DNA of 46,288 bases from Hortaea werneckii (Eukaryota; Ascomycota; Dothideomycetes; Mycosphaerellales; Teratosphaeriaceae). Location of the stretch: positions 1-46,288 of the forward strand of contig JBAOKB010000122.1 in the NCBI GenBank assembly GCA_037044905.1. Direction: 5' to 3'. Every line of letters begins with the position of its first letter. Within the stretch, counting starts at the first letter, position 1. The translations under genes and the position numbers were made by a program. A model generated the notes under the pieces. The model was not told the origin of the DNA. It saw only the letters and a list, made by a program, of their open reading frames with translations, and made no database searches. This document shows, in pieces, positions 1-10,499 of the stretch.

Positions 1-1747
1 GACACTGTCAGTCTAGCTTTGATCTATATAGTCCAGGTCGTAATAGAGCCTACGAATACGGTGGAAGGCCGTGCAGCGAACAGGCCAGAGTGCCACGCGA
101 CACGCACCAGGATCTCGTGTGCGAGGGGCCAACACGGTGCACAGATGGATCACTAGCGCTGGTTGAAAACAGGTGATAGGCGGCTAAATTAATTGCCATC
201 CCGCAACACATCGTCATGTCTCAGCTTGACAGATATATCATGATAAACCGACAGGACGACAGTGTGGTGCAATCCAGCGATCGTCGCCGTATGCAACAAG
301 TGATGTTCAGGGAGAGTGGGTATTATTACCATTCGAACAAGGTACTGGGAGTGGCCGTTTGTCATTGTGGCTAGACCATGCCGGCCAATAAGATGGCGCG
401 CAGATGTATGCAGGGCATAACAAAGCTTCGGCGGCTTCAAAGCGCGATCCGTGTTTCGGCCAAAAATAGCCTGGGGTGCGGGTCGAAGTCGCTACCGGCG
501 GCCACCGCCGCCGCCACCTCTCGAACGTAGCGACCTCTCGATCTACCACGTCCGACCTTTTTGACCTTCTTCCTGCGGCCAGCCTGCATCCTTTCAGCAC
601 TTCGGCGTGACGCTTGCGATAATCACCTATCCTTCGACGACAATTGGTTTGAACTTGGAGGCGCGCTCTCAGGAAGCTCTCGACACAAACGACGACCATC
701 TTAGCTTTGGGAACGACCTTAAATAGTGCGATTTGGAACGCACACTGGTATCACAAAATCAATCCAGAACCTCGAACGGTTGTACAGTGCTTTCCCGGGC
801 ACTTTTGAGATATAAAGTGCGAGGCAGCGTGCTTGGTTCGATCGCACAGTGCTGCTGCTGCATCGCAAGTTGGCAAGGCGACTTTGGCCGCAAATACCAG
901 CCGTCGTGCTGCAAGCCTTGCGTGTGTAGAGGTAAGCTTGATCTCACTTGTCATTGCGCAACCGGCATCTTATTGGGCGGCGAGCGGCGTCCTTGAGCTG
1001 CCACTTCGCATTTTCAAACCTTCACGCAGATAGGACGTCTTTCACAAGCCTGCTCTCGCCGGCATTCAAGAACACCAGTGGCCAGGCAACTGCACGGTCT
1101 GATTGGCGGCCAGTCATACAGGCGCGTGGGAAGAGGCCCTCATTGGTCCATAGCTTCGACGCGCCACCACCTTAAGCGCATCCAGCTGATCGCTGCAAGC
1201 AGATTCCTCCGTGAAGGCCTAGCACCACTTGGCCTACGCTTACGACTTGGTCTATTTGCATGTCATAACACTGCAAGCGCCCGCCCGACATTCTTCTCCA
1301 TTCGAATTTTATACGAGACCATGCGATAGCGGTTGGCTTCTAAGAAAAGCATCACTTCCATCCGACATTGTCTATCTTTTTGAACCTACCACGCCGTTGG
1401 CGCACCGCCTTTCCTTGCTGTGCCGCTTAGCGCTTTGAGAGATCTGGTATCTGACCACTAAACGCTCTTCCTGGAGAAGCGCATTCCGGTACGTACGATC
1501 TCCCCATGTTCCATCATGACAATGCCTGGGGTCTGCGGACAATGCTGCTATCCCAGTGGCTCAGTGTCGATTGTCTTGTTTGCATTCGGATGCCACAAGC
1601 GCTATCGAATTTTGCTTGTTGCTTGAAGCTTGCTACATGTGGAAAACGGATGTTCATGGGCAGCTAAGCGTTGGCTTTGGCTTTCAACTCTCCCCCTTCA
1701 CGCCATCTTAGCAATCATTTCTTAACCCACGAGCCAATTGTACTGAC
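1..1747. other. Intergenic region, no supported gene
   Basis: This stretch lies upstream of the Msg5-like phosphatase. The open frames on both strands are short, mostly lack an ATG start, and translate to arginine-, cysteine- and histidine-rich sequence with no recognisable domain. I see no tRNA arms or long repeats. The part nearest the phosphatase probably holds its promoter and 5' leader. The bases just before 1790 (a CTGAC followed by GCACAG) could be the 3' end of a leader intron. Confidence 0.6.
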
Positions 1748-4378
1748 ATGGCGTTGCACAGATCATTTTACGCTTGCGAAAAGCTCTACAATCAAGTTCA
1801 CGACCAACACACATCCTACAAGACTCATGCGCGGTTTTGGGAAAGACGCAGCATGAGCAGGCATTCTCAACAGCTTATCACCTTACCTTCCCGCCCAATG
1901 ACCTCCCCTTCCGCCTCCTCCAGCATGGTACAGTCCGAAGAACAAACACCTGAGAGTGCAAGTTCTGGTTTGTCAAGTACACAAAGACATCCGCCGTCAT
2001 ACGCAGACAAGCTCTTTTACCGATATCATCATCACACAGTATCCGACTCCACTGCCACATCCGGCTCCACTGATTCTTCCCCAACCACCACGGCTTCTAC
2101 GGTGGACGATTCAAGTGCGACCGAGCCTTCTCCCGGATCATCACCCGAGTCTCCTCCGCCATCATCATTCTCCAGCATGCTTCGACCGCGGACCTCAGCG
2201 GATAGCACGTCCACGTCGCCCTTCTTCGAACTGGCGAAACAGCCACCTCCTAGCAGGAAAGGGCGAAACCTTAAAGGACTCGCTGTTAACACTGATCGGA
2301 ATCCTCGAGCTGCATCAACCACAAGTCTACCCTTGCGCCCTTCAAACGAGAGGCAAATGTCGACGTACGACGATCGTTCATTAGCATCACCGGCTTTTGT
2401 CAAACCGCCTTCGCCACCAAAGAGAAAGCCCAGCGGCCTTACACTGCTCACGCCAGGCAGCAGTAAAGCTCCTCCCCAAGAGGTCACGGCTGCAGTGCCT
2501 CCCACGCCAGCATTGAGCCGCCCAGCGACACTTCGACACTTCCAGTCGTCTCCTTCTCTGCCCATCGTACCGGGTTTCAGTTCCTCTAATGTTGGTCCAC
2601 ATGGAATGAGGCGTGGTGCACCAGCCCCGCTGGAGACGATCCTGTCTCCTATCGAACAATCCAAGCAAGAAGCCCAGGTCAAAGAGGGCGAACAGCAAAA
2701 TTTTGATGTCCCCTTATCAAAAGAAGAGAAGCCTCAAGCTTATCCGGATGGGCCGATTTGCGTTTATACTCCAGGGATTGATCTTTATCTGGAGCCAACT
2801 GCCGAACAATGCCGAGAGTACGACGTCGTAATGAATGTCGCGAGCGAAGTGCGTAATCCACTCGTCAGTCACGAGGACGAATCTACTGCAGAGCCCGAGC
2901 TTCGTATCGACGGCGGCGGTGGCATCCAATACGCACCGAAGCACCTACAGCCCAACAACGTCAGTCATGATTCGGCCGATGGGTCTCCAACTACACCAAA
3001 GGCAACACCGCTCCATAGCACCTTCGCGGCCGCTGCACAGTCTCATCCGAAGCGGGATCCTGAATACATCCATGTGCCCTGGGAACACAACAGTGATATC
3101 GTGCCTGACCTTCTGCGACTAGTCCGGCTCATCGACGAGAAGGTCAAGCAGGGAAAACGGGTGCTGGTGCATTGCCAGTGCGGTGTCAGCAGATCAGCAA
3201 GCTTGGTTGTTGCTTATGGTCTGTACAAAGACCCTACCATGAGCGTACAAGAAGCCTATGACGCGGTAAAGGCACGAAGCAAATGGATAGGGCCGAACAT
3301 GAACTTGATCATGCAATTGCAAGAATTCAGAAGCAGTCTGGCGAGGGGCGGACTGTTACCTGGGAACAGAGGCTACACTCCCATCACACCTAGCTCTGCA
3401 TACAAAGAGTGGAGGGGCCCCTTTTCCGCCGATCCTTCAGATCCAATCAGCATGAACGCACCCTTGTCTGCGAGCGTGGCGACCAAGTCCCAAACAGCAA
3501 CCAAGGAAGAAGTGCCCGCTATCAGCCCTGGACCATCTTCAGCACCTTCGGGCTTACATTGGCCGGTGCCCGACCAAGCCGATCCATCGAAGGGGCCACA
3601 GCGTGAGCGATCGTCCAGCGCAGTAAAGCCTTCCTCGGCGTACGTAGACCCAGCAGGTCGTGTCGTACCGGCTCTTAACGTTGTCAAGCCGGAAGCCAGT
3701 GACGATCTACAAACCGCACACGCGACACCTGATCTAAGTCATGACGATCAAGCTACACCCACCGAGATCGCGTCTCCTCGATCCGCTGAATTTGCTATGA
3801 CGCCGCTGCAGCCTTCAAAGGAGGTGGAGTCGGCTGACAGTTTCGGCATCATGTCACCGACTACAACTGAGTTCGTATCATCCCCTTTTGAGCGGTCTAC
3901 GCTCCTGGCGTCTGTTGGAATGGGGTCCATGCAACCACACGATACTCCGCGAAGGACACTCTCCTCCCAAGCGCATCCGAAGACTGTGACGAGCAACAAC
4001 ACCTCTGCCCCATCACAGCAACCCCACACAGGCCTAGACGTCGCACAGGCGCCGAGATTACGCGGCAAAATCTCCCAGCCGAGCCTCAAAGAGCAGCAAG
4101 AACTTCAGAGCTTGCAGGCCAAGATTGAAGCTAGTCTGCATCACCGGCCAGCTCAGCCGCCCGATCCCTCTCCAGGCCGCGGCGGCATGGATGAAGCCCT
4201 CATGTCGCCCCGCGCAACCGAGTTCACCCACAACCCTTTCTCATTCGACATCACTTCGCCTCCCGAAGAGCAGCAAAAACCGGGTCAGGACGCTCCGCGT
4301 ATCCCGGATTCGGACCCGAGGAGTCCAGCACATCAGGGCGTTAGCCCGATCACCCGCAATATCATGGATGTCTTATGA
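1748..4378 (+). CDS. MSG5: Dual-specificity protein phosphatase, Msg5-like MAPK phosphatase
   Basis: The product is 876 aa from the first in-frame ATG at 1748. A dual-specificity phosphatase domain spans roughly residues 335-545. The signature HCQCGVSRSAS (HCxxGxxRS) places the catalytic Cys near residue 476, and a conserved segment (KARSKWIGPNMNLIMQLQEF) follows it. In yeast, Msg5 dephosphorylates the MAP kinases Fus3 and Slt2; the same role here is inferred from family and architecture. Both flanks are long, Ser/Pro-rich and probably disordered. A basic-hydrophobic stretch at residues 170-180 (RKGRNLKGLAV) resembles a MAPK docking site, and an SP..EF..PF motif recurs three times in the C-terminal half. 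The start is uncertain: ATGs at 1853 and 1898 are also in frame, and 1853 has A at -3. The gene appears intronless from 1853 onward. Confidence 0.85.
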   Translation: MALHRSFYACEKLYNQVHDQHTSYKTHARFWERRSMSRHSQQLITLPSRPMTSPSASSSMVQSEEQTPESASSGLSSTQRHPPSYADKLFYRYHHHTVSDSTATSGSTDSSPTTTASTVDDSSATEPSPGSSPESPPPSSFSSMLRPRTSADSTSTSPFFELAKQPPPSRKGRNLKGLAVNTDRNPRAASTTSLPLRPSNERQMSTYDDRSLASPAFVKPPSPPKRKPSGLTLLTPGSSKAPPQEVTAAVPPTPALSRPATLRHFQSSPSLPIVPGFSSSNVGPHGMRRGAPAPLETILSPIEQSKQEAQVKEGEQQNFDVPLSKEEKPQAYPDGPICVYTPGIDLYLEPTAEQCREYDVVMNVASEVRNPLVSHEDESTAEPELRIDGGGGIQYAPKHLQPNNVSHDSADGSPTTPKATPLHSTFAAAAQSHPKRDPEYIHVPWEHNSDIVPDLLRLVRLIDEKVKQGKRVLVHCQCGVSRSASLVVAYGLYKDPTMSVQEAYDAVKARSKWIGPNMNLIMQLQEFRSSLARGGLLPGNRGYTPITPSSAYKEWRGPFSADPSDPISMNAPLSASVATKSQTATKEEVPAISPGPSSAPSGLHWPVPDQADPSKGPQRERSSSAVKPSSAYVDPAGRVVPALNVVKPEASDDLQTAHATPDLSHDDQATPTEIASPRSAEFAMTPLQPSKEVESADSFGIMSPTTTEFVSSPFERSTLLASVGMGSMQPHDTPRRTLSSQAHPKTVTSNNTSAPSQQPHTGLDVAQAPRLRGKISQPSLKEQQELQSLQAKIEASLHHRPAQPPDPSPGRGGMDEALMSPRATEFTHNPFSFDITSPPEEQQKPGQDAPRIPDSDPRSPAHQGVSPITRNIMDVL

Positions 4379-4950
4379 CCGTGTCCCGAAGTGTTGGAGG
4401 AAGGGCATATCGTAATGTGCGCGGCGTAGGATTTGGGACAGCGGTAAGGAGTTTTTTTTTTCTTAGGACCCAAGACGAAGCATTTCCCAGGCTACCTGCG
4501 TCATAAGTTGAAGGGATTGGAGTAGCGTCAAAGAGTTTTTCTTGGTTTCTTATCTCTTGCTTAAAGCGGTCTTCAAAGAGGGATGATACGAATGCGTTGG
4601 CTATGTGGTGGGCCCTTTTTTGTGTAAGATAGTTCAGGGAGATTTTACGACCAACCCCCCACCAACCCAGCGAGATGTTATTACGTCGAAGTGAGGTACC
4701 TTTTCCCAATATAAGAAGAAGTGCTTTCCTACTTTTTATCCGAGTGTCTGCGGTGAAAGTGGATTTAGTAAATTAAGAAGACAGTCTCTATGGTCCATTT
4801 ATGTGCTACAAATGACTAGAATCAATGCGAACATGTCAAAAATGCTGAGCTGGTATTTACTAAGAACGATCCCATTCGCCCGCTAGAACGCAATCAGAAG
4901 GGAAAAAGGAAATCTCCCCATCCCCCAATCCTCGTCGGGTCCTCTATTCA
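4379..4950. other. Intergenic region between convergent MSG5-like and VAM7 genes
   Basis: This stretch sits between two stop codons that face each other and probably carries both 3' UTRs. It includes a run of T near 4451 and AT-rich sequence around 4720-4860. I see no coding frame, RNA gene or repeat worth naming. Confidence 0.6.
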
Positions 4951-6114
4951 TCACCGTATCTTCTTAATCCGACTCCGCGCGACATCAATCTTCCCCTGCA
5001 CCCGCCCCGCATCCTCCTCCACCATGCCCAACATCGCATTCTGCACCTCGAGCTCCTCGTTAATCAAAATCCCCATATCTTTCAGCTTCGCCACCGTCTT
5101 CCCCAGCGCCAGCACGTCTTCCTCCTGCTCCTCCATAATCTGCTGCTGCTGCTGTAGTAACCCCGTATTATCCAACTCCCGCGTGCGTTCCGTCTCTTTC
5201 AGCGGTCCGCCGAGCACGCGGCCCTTGGGTTTTTGCCCGGCTGAGGTCCCTTTCCATAGTTCGTCTTTGTCCCCCGCCGACGCTACGGCCCCTGTCGTCG
5301 TCGTCGTCTGTGAACCAGCAGCTCCGCTGCTCGAGGTCCCCGCCGCGCTCTTGCTCGCCTGACTCCGCAGCACGCCTTCCAACCCCTCGACTTCTTTCCG
5401 CCCCGCGCCCAGCAGGTCCCGTCGTCGTCTGATCTCCCCTTCCCCGAGTTTAGAGCTCCCGCCCCACCCCGCCTCGTCGCCTTGGCTCGCGCTGGAGATT
5501 CTGCGGAGTCCGTCGTCCAGCTGTGCGATGCTCGTCGCCGCCCGCACTAGACTCGCTTTCGCTTCCGCCGCGAGTGAGTGTTGCTGCTGGGCCGTCATGG
5601 CCGCTTCGCGCTGTTTGAGCTGTTGTCGTGCGGTTTGGATCTGGGTCTTCAGGTCCCGGTGTACGTCGAGCCATTGGTTCGGGTCAGCGATGCCTTGTTG
5701 CTGCTTTTGCGATGTGGTGCTGCCGCCGACGAGGGACCCGTTGGTGGAGAGCGTGCTGGTCCCGCTCGGCAGGTTGAGGAAGCTTCGCCAGGCGCTGCTA
5801 CTTCTCCATCGTGCGTCGTCGGCTTCGACTATGCTCTTGAGGTATTTCTCTAGTCCCTGTCGTCGCTCCTCGGTCAGGCTTTCGTTGTTTACTGTCCTGC
5901 GTAGCCAGGACTTGGGCGGGAGAGGCGCCGGTGGTGCTTGGTTGGTCTGGGACACGAGCGCATCGTGGAGGTTGGTGAAGTCGGTATAGCGTTTTCTGAT
6001 CTCGTGTTTGCGGAGCGGGAGTTGGAGGACGACGTGGTATTGGGTGAACGGTTTGCCTTCGGCTGGGGTGGCTGTCGACGCTGAGGGTATACTGATTGCG
6101 AGTGCTGGAGCCAT
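4951..6114 (-). CDS. VAM7: Vacuolar Qc-SNARE with PX domain, Vam7-like
   Basis: The product is 387 aa in a single exon. Residues about 1-118 form a PX domain (RKRYTDF at 40-46, then a proline-rich PPAPLPPKSW loop), which in this family binds phosphatidylinositol 3-phosphate. The middle is Ser/Gln/Gly-rich with coiled-coil segments. Residues about 320-385 form a SNARE helix whose central-layer glutamine is probably Q358 (EELEVQNAML). No C-terminal membrane anchor is present. That is the hallmark of Vam7, which is held on the vacuole by its PX domain and drives homotypic vacuole fusion with Vam3, Vti1 and Nyv1. A Gln run (LLQQQQQIMEEQ) precedes the SNARE helix. The start ATG at 6114 gives a sensible PX N terminus. 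The gene is divergent from the orphan membrane protein at 6937. Confidence 0.9.
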   Translation of the reverse strand: MAPALAISIPSASTATPAEGKPFTQYHVVLQLPLRKHEIRKRYTDFTNLHDALVSQTNQAPPAPLPPKSWLRRTVNNESLTEERRQGLEKYLKSIVEADDARWRSSSAWRSFLNLPSGTSTLSTNGSLVGGSTTSQKQQQGIADPNQWLDVHRDLKTQIQTARQQLKQREAAMTAQQQHSLAAEAKASLVRAATSIAQLDDGLRRISSASQGDEAGWGGSSKLGEGEIRRRRDLLGAGRKEVEGLEGVLRSQASKSAAGTSSSGAAGSQTTTTTGAVASAGDKDELWKGTSAGQKPKGRVLGGPLKETERTRELDNTGLLQQQQQIMEEQEEDVLALGKTVAKLKDMGILINEELEVQNAMLGMVEEDAGRVQGKIDVARSRIKKIR

Positions 6115-6936
6115 GTTTGAGACTGCTTTAGCTCATCGTCCTAGCTTCCTAAGTCGAGTTGTGAATCCTGTCTACTCGGAGGCTTGCGGGGATAGGAACA
6201 GATGGAGATGGTTAATGTTGGTTGCAGCCCGGCGATACGGGGCGCACAGGCGGTATAGCGTATGGAGTTGTAAGCGAGTGACTACTGACGGAGAAAAGTT
6301 GCGGGCAACAGGCAGACTATGTATTAGAGCCCGAGTAAACATGTGACGAGAGTCAACGACAGTCTATACCGCATGTCATGTGAGCTCATGTTGTAGACAG
6401 TGAACAGCAATTATTGGCTTGTTCGCTGCTGCAGCCAAAGCTCCCGTCGATGTCCCAGACATGACGTTTGAGGCGCTGCCCGGCATCCGCTTACACCTAC
6501 CCCATTGCCCCATTGAACAATTCAAGCAGTAGGCATGGTCGAGCGCGATACGACGCGGTATGAACACCCTCTGTTAGCTAATCTCAGGCAAAAGACGCAT
6601 AATTTGGCCCAACAGAATAGTTTCGATGCATTTCACACAACAAATACAGACAGCTACCATGTATTCTGAGTGCAGGCCCCCCGTGGTCCGTGACCACGGC
6701 GCTTAAGAGAGGTCGCGACTCCCTTTGCCACGATACCATTGGGTACACAAACAGCAGATAATGTTCATTCGATGGCCGACCCCCTGTCAACCTCAGCCGC
6801 ACGGCGCGACGACGCTCCAGCGGCTAAGGTAGCCTTCAATGTTGTCTTCAAAGGAAACGAGATCCCACGGTTGTCTGTCTTACGACGCCGGTGGTAGAGT
6901 CAACGACCGGTTATCCGCAGGCTCAAGGCACACAAT
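6115..6936. other. Divergent upstream region of VAM7 and an orphan membrane protein
   Basis: These 822 bp separate two divergently transcribed genes and must hold both promoters. The open frames inside are short and unconvincing. I see no obvious TATA box, operator or repeat. Confidence 0.55.
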
Positions 6937-8854
6937 ATGAGACTCGTATCGCCAAAACTACAGGATTCTGGCCGTTGCAGCCGATTCATAGCACTTCCTG
7001 GACCTTGCATTGTTCTCGTCGTTTTCTGTGGAGTGGTGACGATTATCTTCTTAGTGGTCACGAGCCAGGGCACTGGCATCTCCTCTGGTTCCGGAAATGG
7101 ATTGTTCTATTGCGATCCCATGGATCGGGTGAGATACATACTCTCCGAAGAGAGCTCCGATCTTACGTCGCCATACTGGGACACTAATCTTTTTCTCTCC
7201 GTCACAATGGGGTTTCACGGATTGACGTTCTCCCAAGCTAAAGCGATAGACATTCTCTTCGACTTGGTCGTTGGACGCGGGTCGCAGGTTCTGGTTGCCC
7301 TGGCTACATATCCTCTACTTCGCCGCGCAGTGCTTCGCTCAATGGAAGTCAGAGAGTTTTCGCTCACTCTTGTGCTTTCATTCTTCATGGAACGACTGTC
7401 AACGTTCACTCTCTGGGCGATGCTTGCAAACATGAGAGTGACCCAGAAAAAGGATTCGGGTTCCGATGCACGAATTGCAAGGTCTAGAATACGGATCGAC
7501 TGGCGCATCGTACTGGTTATCTTGGTTGGCTGTTACATCCTTTCTATACCCACATTACTTTCTGCTATGACCTCTTATCAGGCTCGAAGCGAACCTTTCT
7601 TCCCAGTGGATGGCGGCTCAAACTACGTGTCTGCGGACGACGTAAAATTTCCAAATGCCTTCGTCTCGGACGGCGACCAGCTTGGCTTGAGTGCTATTAG
7701 AGTATCTAACGCATCTGATATTTTGTCACCTCTTTATGTCACCAACTTCGCTCTTTACAACGCCAGTGACCCTGAGCTATATGCTGCGTGCGTTGGATGT
7801 GAGTTCAAATCATGCTCTGCCGAGAACAGTGGACATACTGACTTATGATCCAGATTACGAAGCGAGGTATGGCCAGGTCCCGAAGCTGTGGAATCAAAAT
7901 TGGCTTTCTTTTTATAGAGCCTATCCTATCGTTTCGGACTATGCTTCGTCTCCGTTGAACAGAACATCGAGAGACGAGTTGGCGAAAGCAAAGCTGGCTT
8001 TCCATAAGATCCGCAATTCACTTCCCTTGCGGCAGTCCATTACCGACCAGCAGAAACCGCCGAGCTGGTCTTTCACTTTGTGGCCTCGCAACGCGACATG
8101 GGACGAAGCTATGTTTTACTTGGATAATGAAGATTTCATGAACAGCGCCATCCATGTACGGAATACGACGTACGACCTTGATACTCCTGTTGGCCTCTGG
8201 CCCAACTTCTTTTATTATAAATTGGACCCTGACGCCAACAGCTTTGCATCTATCCTCAAGTACCCACACGATCCAGATTGGAGTACTTACTTTGCATTGA
8301 GAGACGGCGACACTGTGCTTTACACAGGATCAGAACTAGCAGCGGCAGGCAAATGTCTACCATCAAAAGACTACGTCTGGGGATTTTCGGCGCTCATGCT
8401 ATTCACATTCTGCATGCTTACGATCTTCATCCTATTGTTGCTCATTGTCCTACACTACGACGCGTACTGTAACGGCATGGCAGACCGATACAAGCTGCGA
8501 ATCAGTGCATTTCGCGACGTTCTGGATCTTGCAGACGAGCTCCGTGCTCATTATGGCGAAGCTGAGGTCGCATCGATGTCTGCACCTGAGTTAGACACAG
8601 CTATGCAGACTGATCCTGCCATGATCGGACTGGAGACAACGACCCTGCGCAACCCACGTGCAGCGCGCTGGAAGCAAAGCAGTCTCAGACTGCGCATACC
8701 GAAATGGGGGAAGAGGCGGAAAGCTTCGGGCGTGGCGGGAAGCAGTACCTCTGATGCAGAAGAATTGCTGATGTCTATCGGGCTCAATAAGCCGGAATCT
8801 GGGTTTGGACTGGGGAAGATGCCATCCAAAGTGGTAACCAGGCAATCTACCTGA
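6937..8854 (+). CDS. Orphan multi-pass membrane protein of unknown function
   Basis: There are two exons, 6937-7798 and 7854-8854, giving 620 aa. The 55-bp intron has donor GTGAGT, a branch-like ACTGAC and acceptor CAG; without it the frame stops at 7848. Splicing joins ...YAACVG to YYEARYGQVPK in frame. Residues 21-42 form a strongly hydrophobic N-terminal segment. Further hydrophobic stretches lie near 110-130 and 189-208, and a last one near 467-490. Between the last two is a long, probably extracytoplasmic region with several N-x-S/T sites and paired Cys. After the final segment comes a basic cytosolic tail of about 130 aa. I do not recognise a named domain. The layout resembles uncharacterised membrane proteins of Dothideomycetes (from memory, unverified). 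A transport or receptor role cannot be assigned. Confidence 0.7.
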
Positions 8855-10499
8855 GTACAGTAGACGATCTGCGACACGCTGAAGGGGTTGTAGTCCGGTC
8901 TGCCATTATTATAGACGACGAATGGATTTTTTGCATTTTATTGTTGACCAGAGACTCAGGCTCAGTAGTACTTCGAGCCGTGTAACGCAATACGTGCAAG
9001 TTCTCCACGACGTGCTCCATACAGACAGCAAATGGCCATTGATATTAACCGATTCAGAAATACAGTCCTCTCAATTTTGGAAGTGGAGCCAGAGTCATCG
9101 CATAGATAATGAAGACGTGGTGTGTCTTGTGATGTACAGTCCTCTACACAACTTCCAACTTGGCGTGCCAAGTTCATCGCGGCTGTAATGCCGCTCTATT
9201 TCGAGAGCGTGCTGCGCCCCACAAAAGTAGTCCAACGCCTTTGACGCAATAACCAACGACTGGCGTTTGATCCCACGGTGTCTCGAATACCTTGAATGAT
9301 GATCCTGCACCTGGAATGGGTGTCGAGATCGTCTGATTGCAACCACAAAGTCAGTCTTGATCAGCATGCTGCGGTCTATCAGACCTGGACACGGTAGCAT
9401 GATCACCGCTCTTGGAGGAGCCCCTTACAGCAAAAGTCCACCGGTCGTTCCTCGTAGGTCGTAGCGAGGCTTATTATGTCCGTGCAAAGGAACGTTCAGT
9501 ACCAGATGCGGGAAGGGAGTGTCAAAAGGATCCTGCCAGTTGTTGTTCCCTCGCTCGCCACGCTTGGTTCGTCCAGCCGGCCAGCGACCGTGTTCGGGAA
9601 GATACTTTGAAAGCAAATTATTAGGTTCTGATGGACCGGATACGAGCACGGTTCCTCTCTAGCCTCGTATCTAAACTATTTTCCGACCACTAACATCCAA
9701 CCCAGGCCTTTGGAGCAATGATCACCTCACACAAAAAGGGCATTGACAACCGGCGAACCATTCGGTGCACCAGCGAGACCAGGCATCCTGATCCGTCAAT
9801 CCCAGCTACGAGACACGGCTGCCCAAACCGGAGTGTGAAGTCTTGATCTGGCTGTGCGCAAGCTATGTCATCAGTCTGAGTTGCGGCGACGGGAGTCTGC
9901 GGCAAGCATCCTCCACACGTGTTTCCCACATCTCAGTACGAGTAGCGGATGACAAAGACCGCCGCATTGCCGCGATACGAAGGACCCGGTGGATGAGTTA
10001 TGAAGGCAATAAACAAGGTTGTCCACGGGTACCTCGGCCCTATGCCTCCCGTTTTCCCTCCATATAGCATTACTCGCGTGGCGCGACGCCGCCTCCGCTC
10101 TCCCACCATGGGCTTAAGATAGTCACCCAAGAGCCCAATCTAGGTGTAGCAGGGCCCTTGAACCTGCTCTAAATTACCTTCCGTTCCAGAAGTGGACATG
10201 GTTCAGTAATCGGCATTCACCAATATCTTCTCTACAGGGCGACTTGTTAATCCCTGGGTCACGCATCATCACTACGACTGACGCAATTGGACAACTGCCT
10301 CCCTTCCATCAAGCTTTGCCTGCCAGAAAGAAGCGCATACGAGCTAAATAGATTCACTCGACAGGCTCGACGATCAATCTGACTGTACGACTGTATCAAA
10401 CTCACAATTGTTCGGCGGGGATCTACATACTTTTTGATGGTCGCAGAAAGTTACCAACCAGCTTGCAAATACCAATCCCATTGTGCTTCGACCATCTGG
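8855..10499. other. Long intergenic region, no supported gene
   Basis: About 1.6 kb lies between two plus-strand genes. Both strands carry several frames of 60-105 codons, but most lack an ATG, have no domain-like composition and cannot be joined by plausible introns. The last few hundred bases probably form the promoter of the next gene. No RNA gene or repeat was seen. Confidence 0.5.

Noticed and set aside
307..699. 130-codon minus-strand frame upstream of the phosphatase
   Set aside because: Arg-rich composition, no domain, no partner exons. It reads like chance coding in GC-rich DNA.
9690..9931. Cys-containing minus-strand frame of 79 codons that resembled a small secreted protein
   Set aside because: No ATG in that frame, no signal peptide, and no splice path to supply one.
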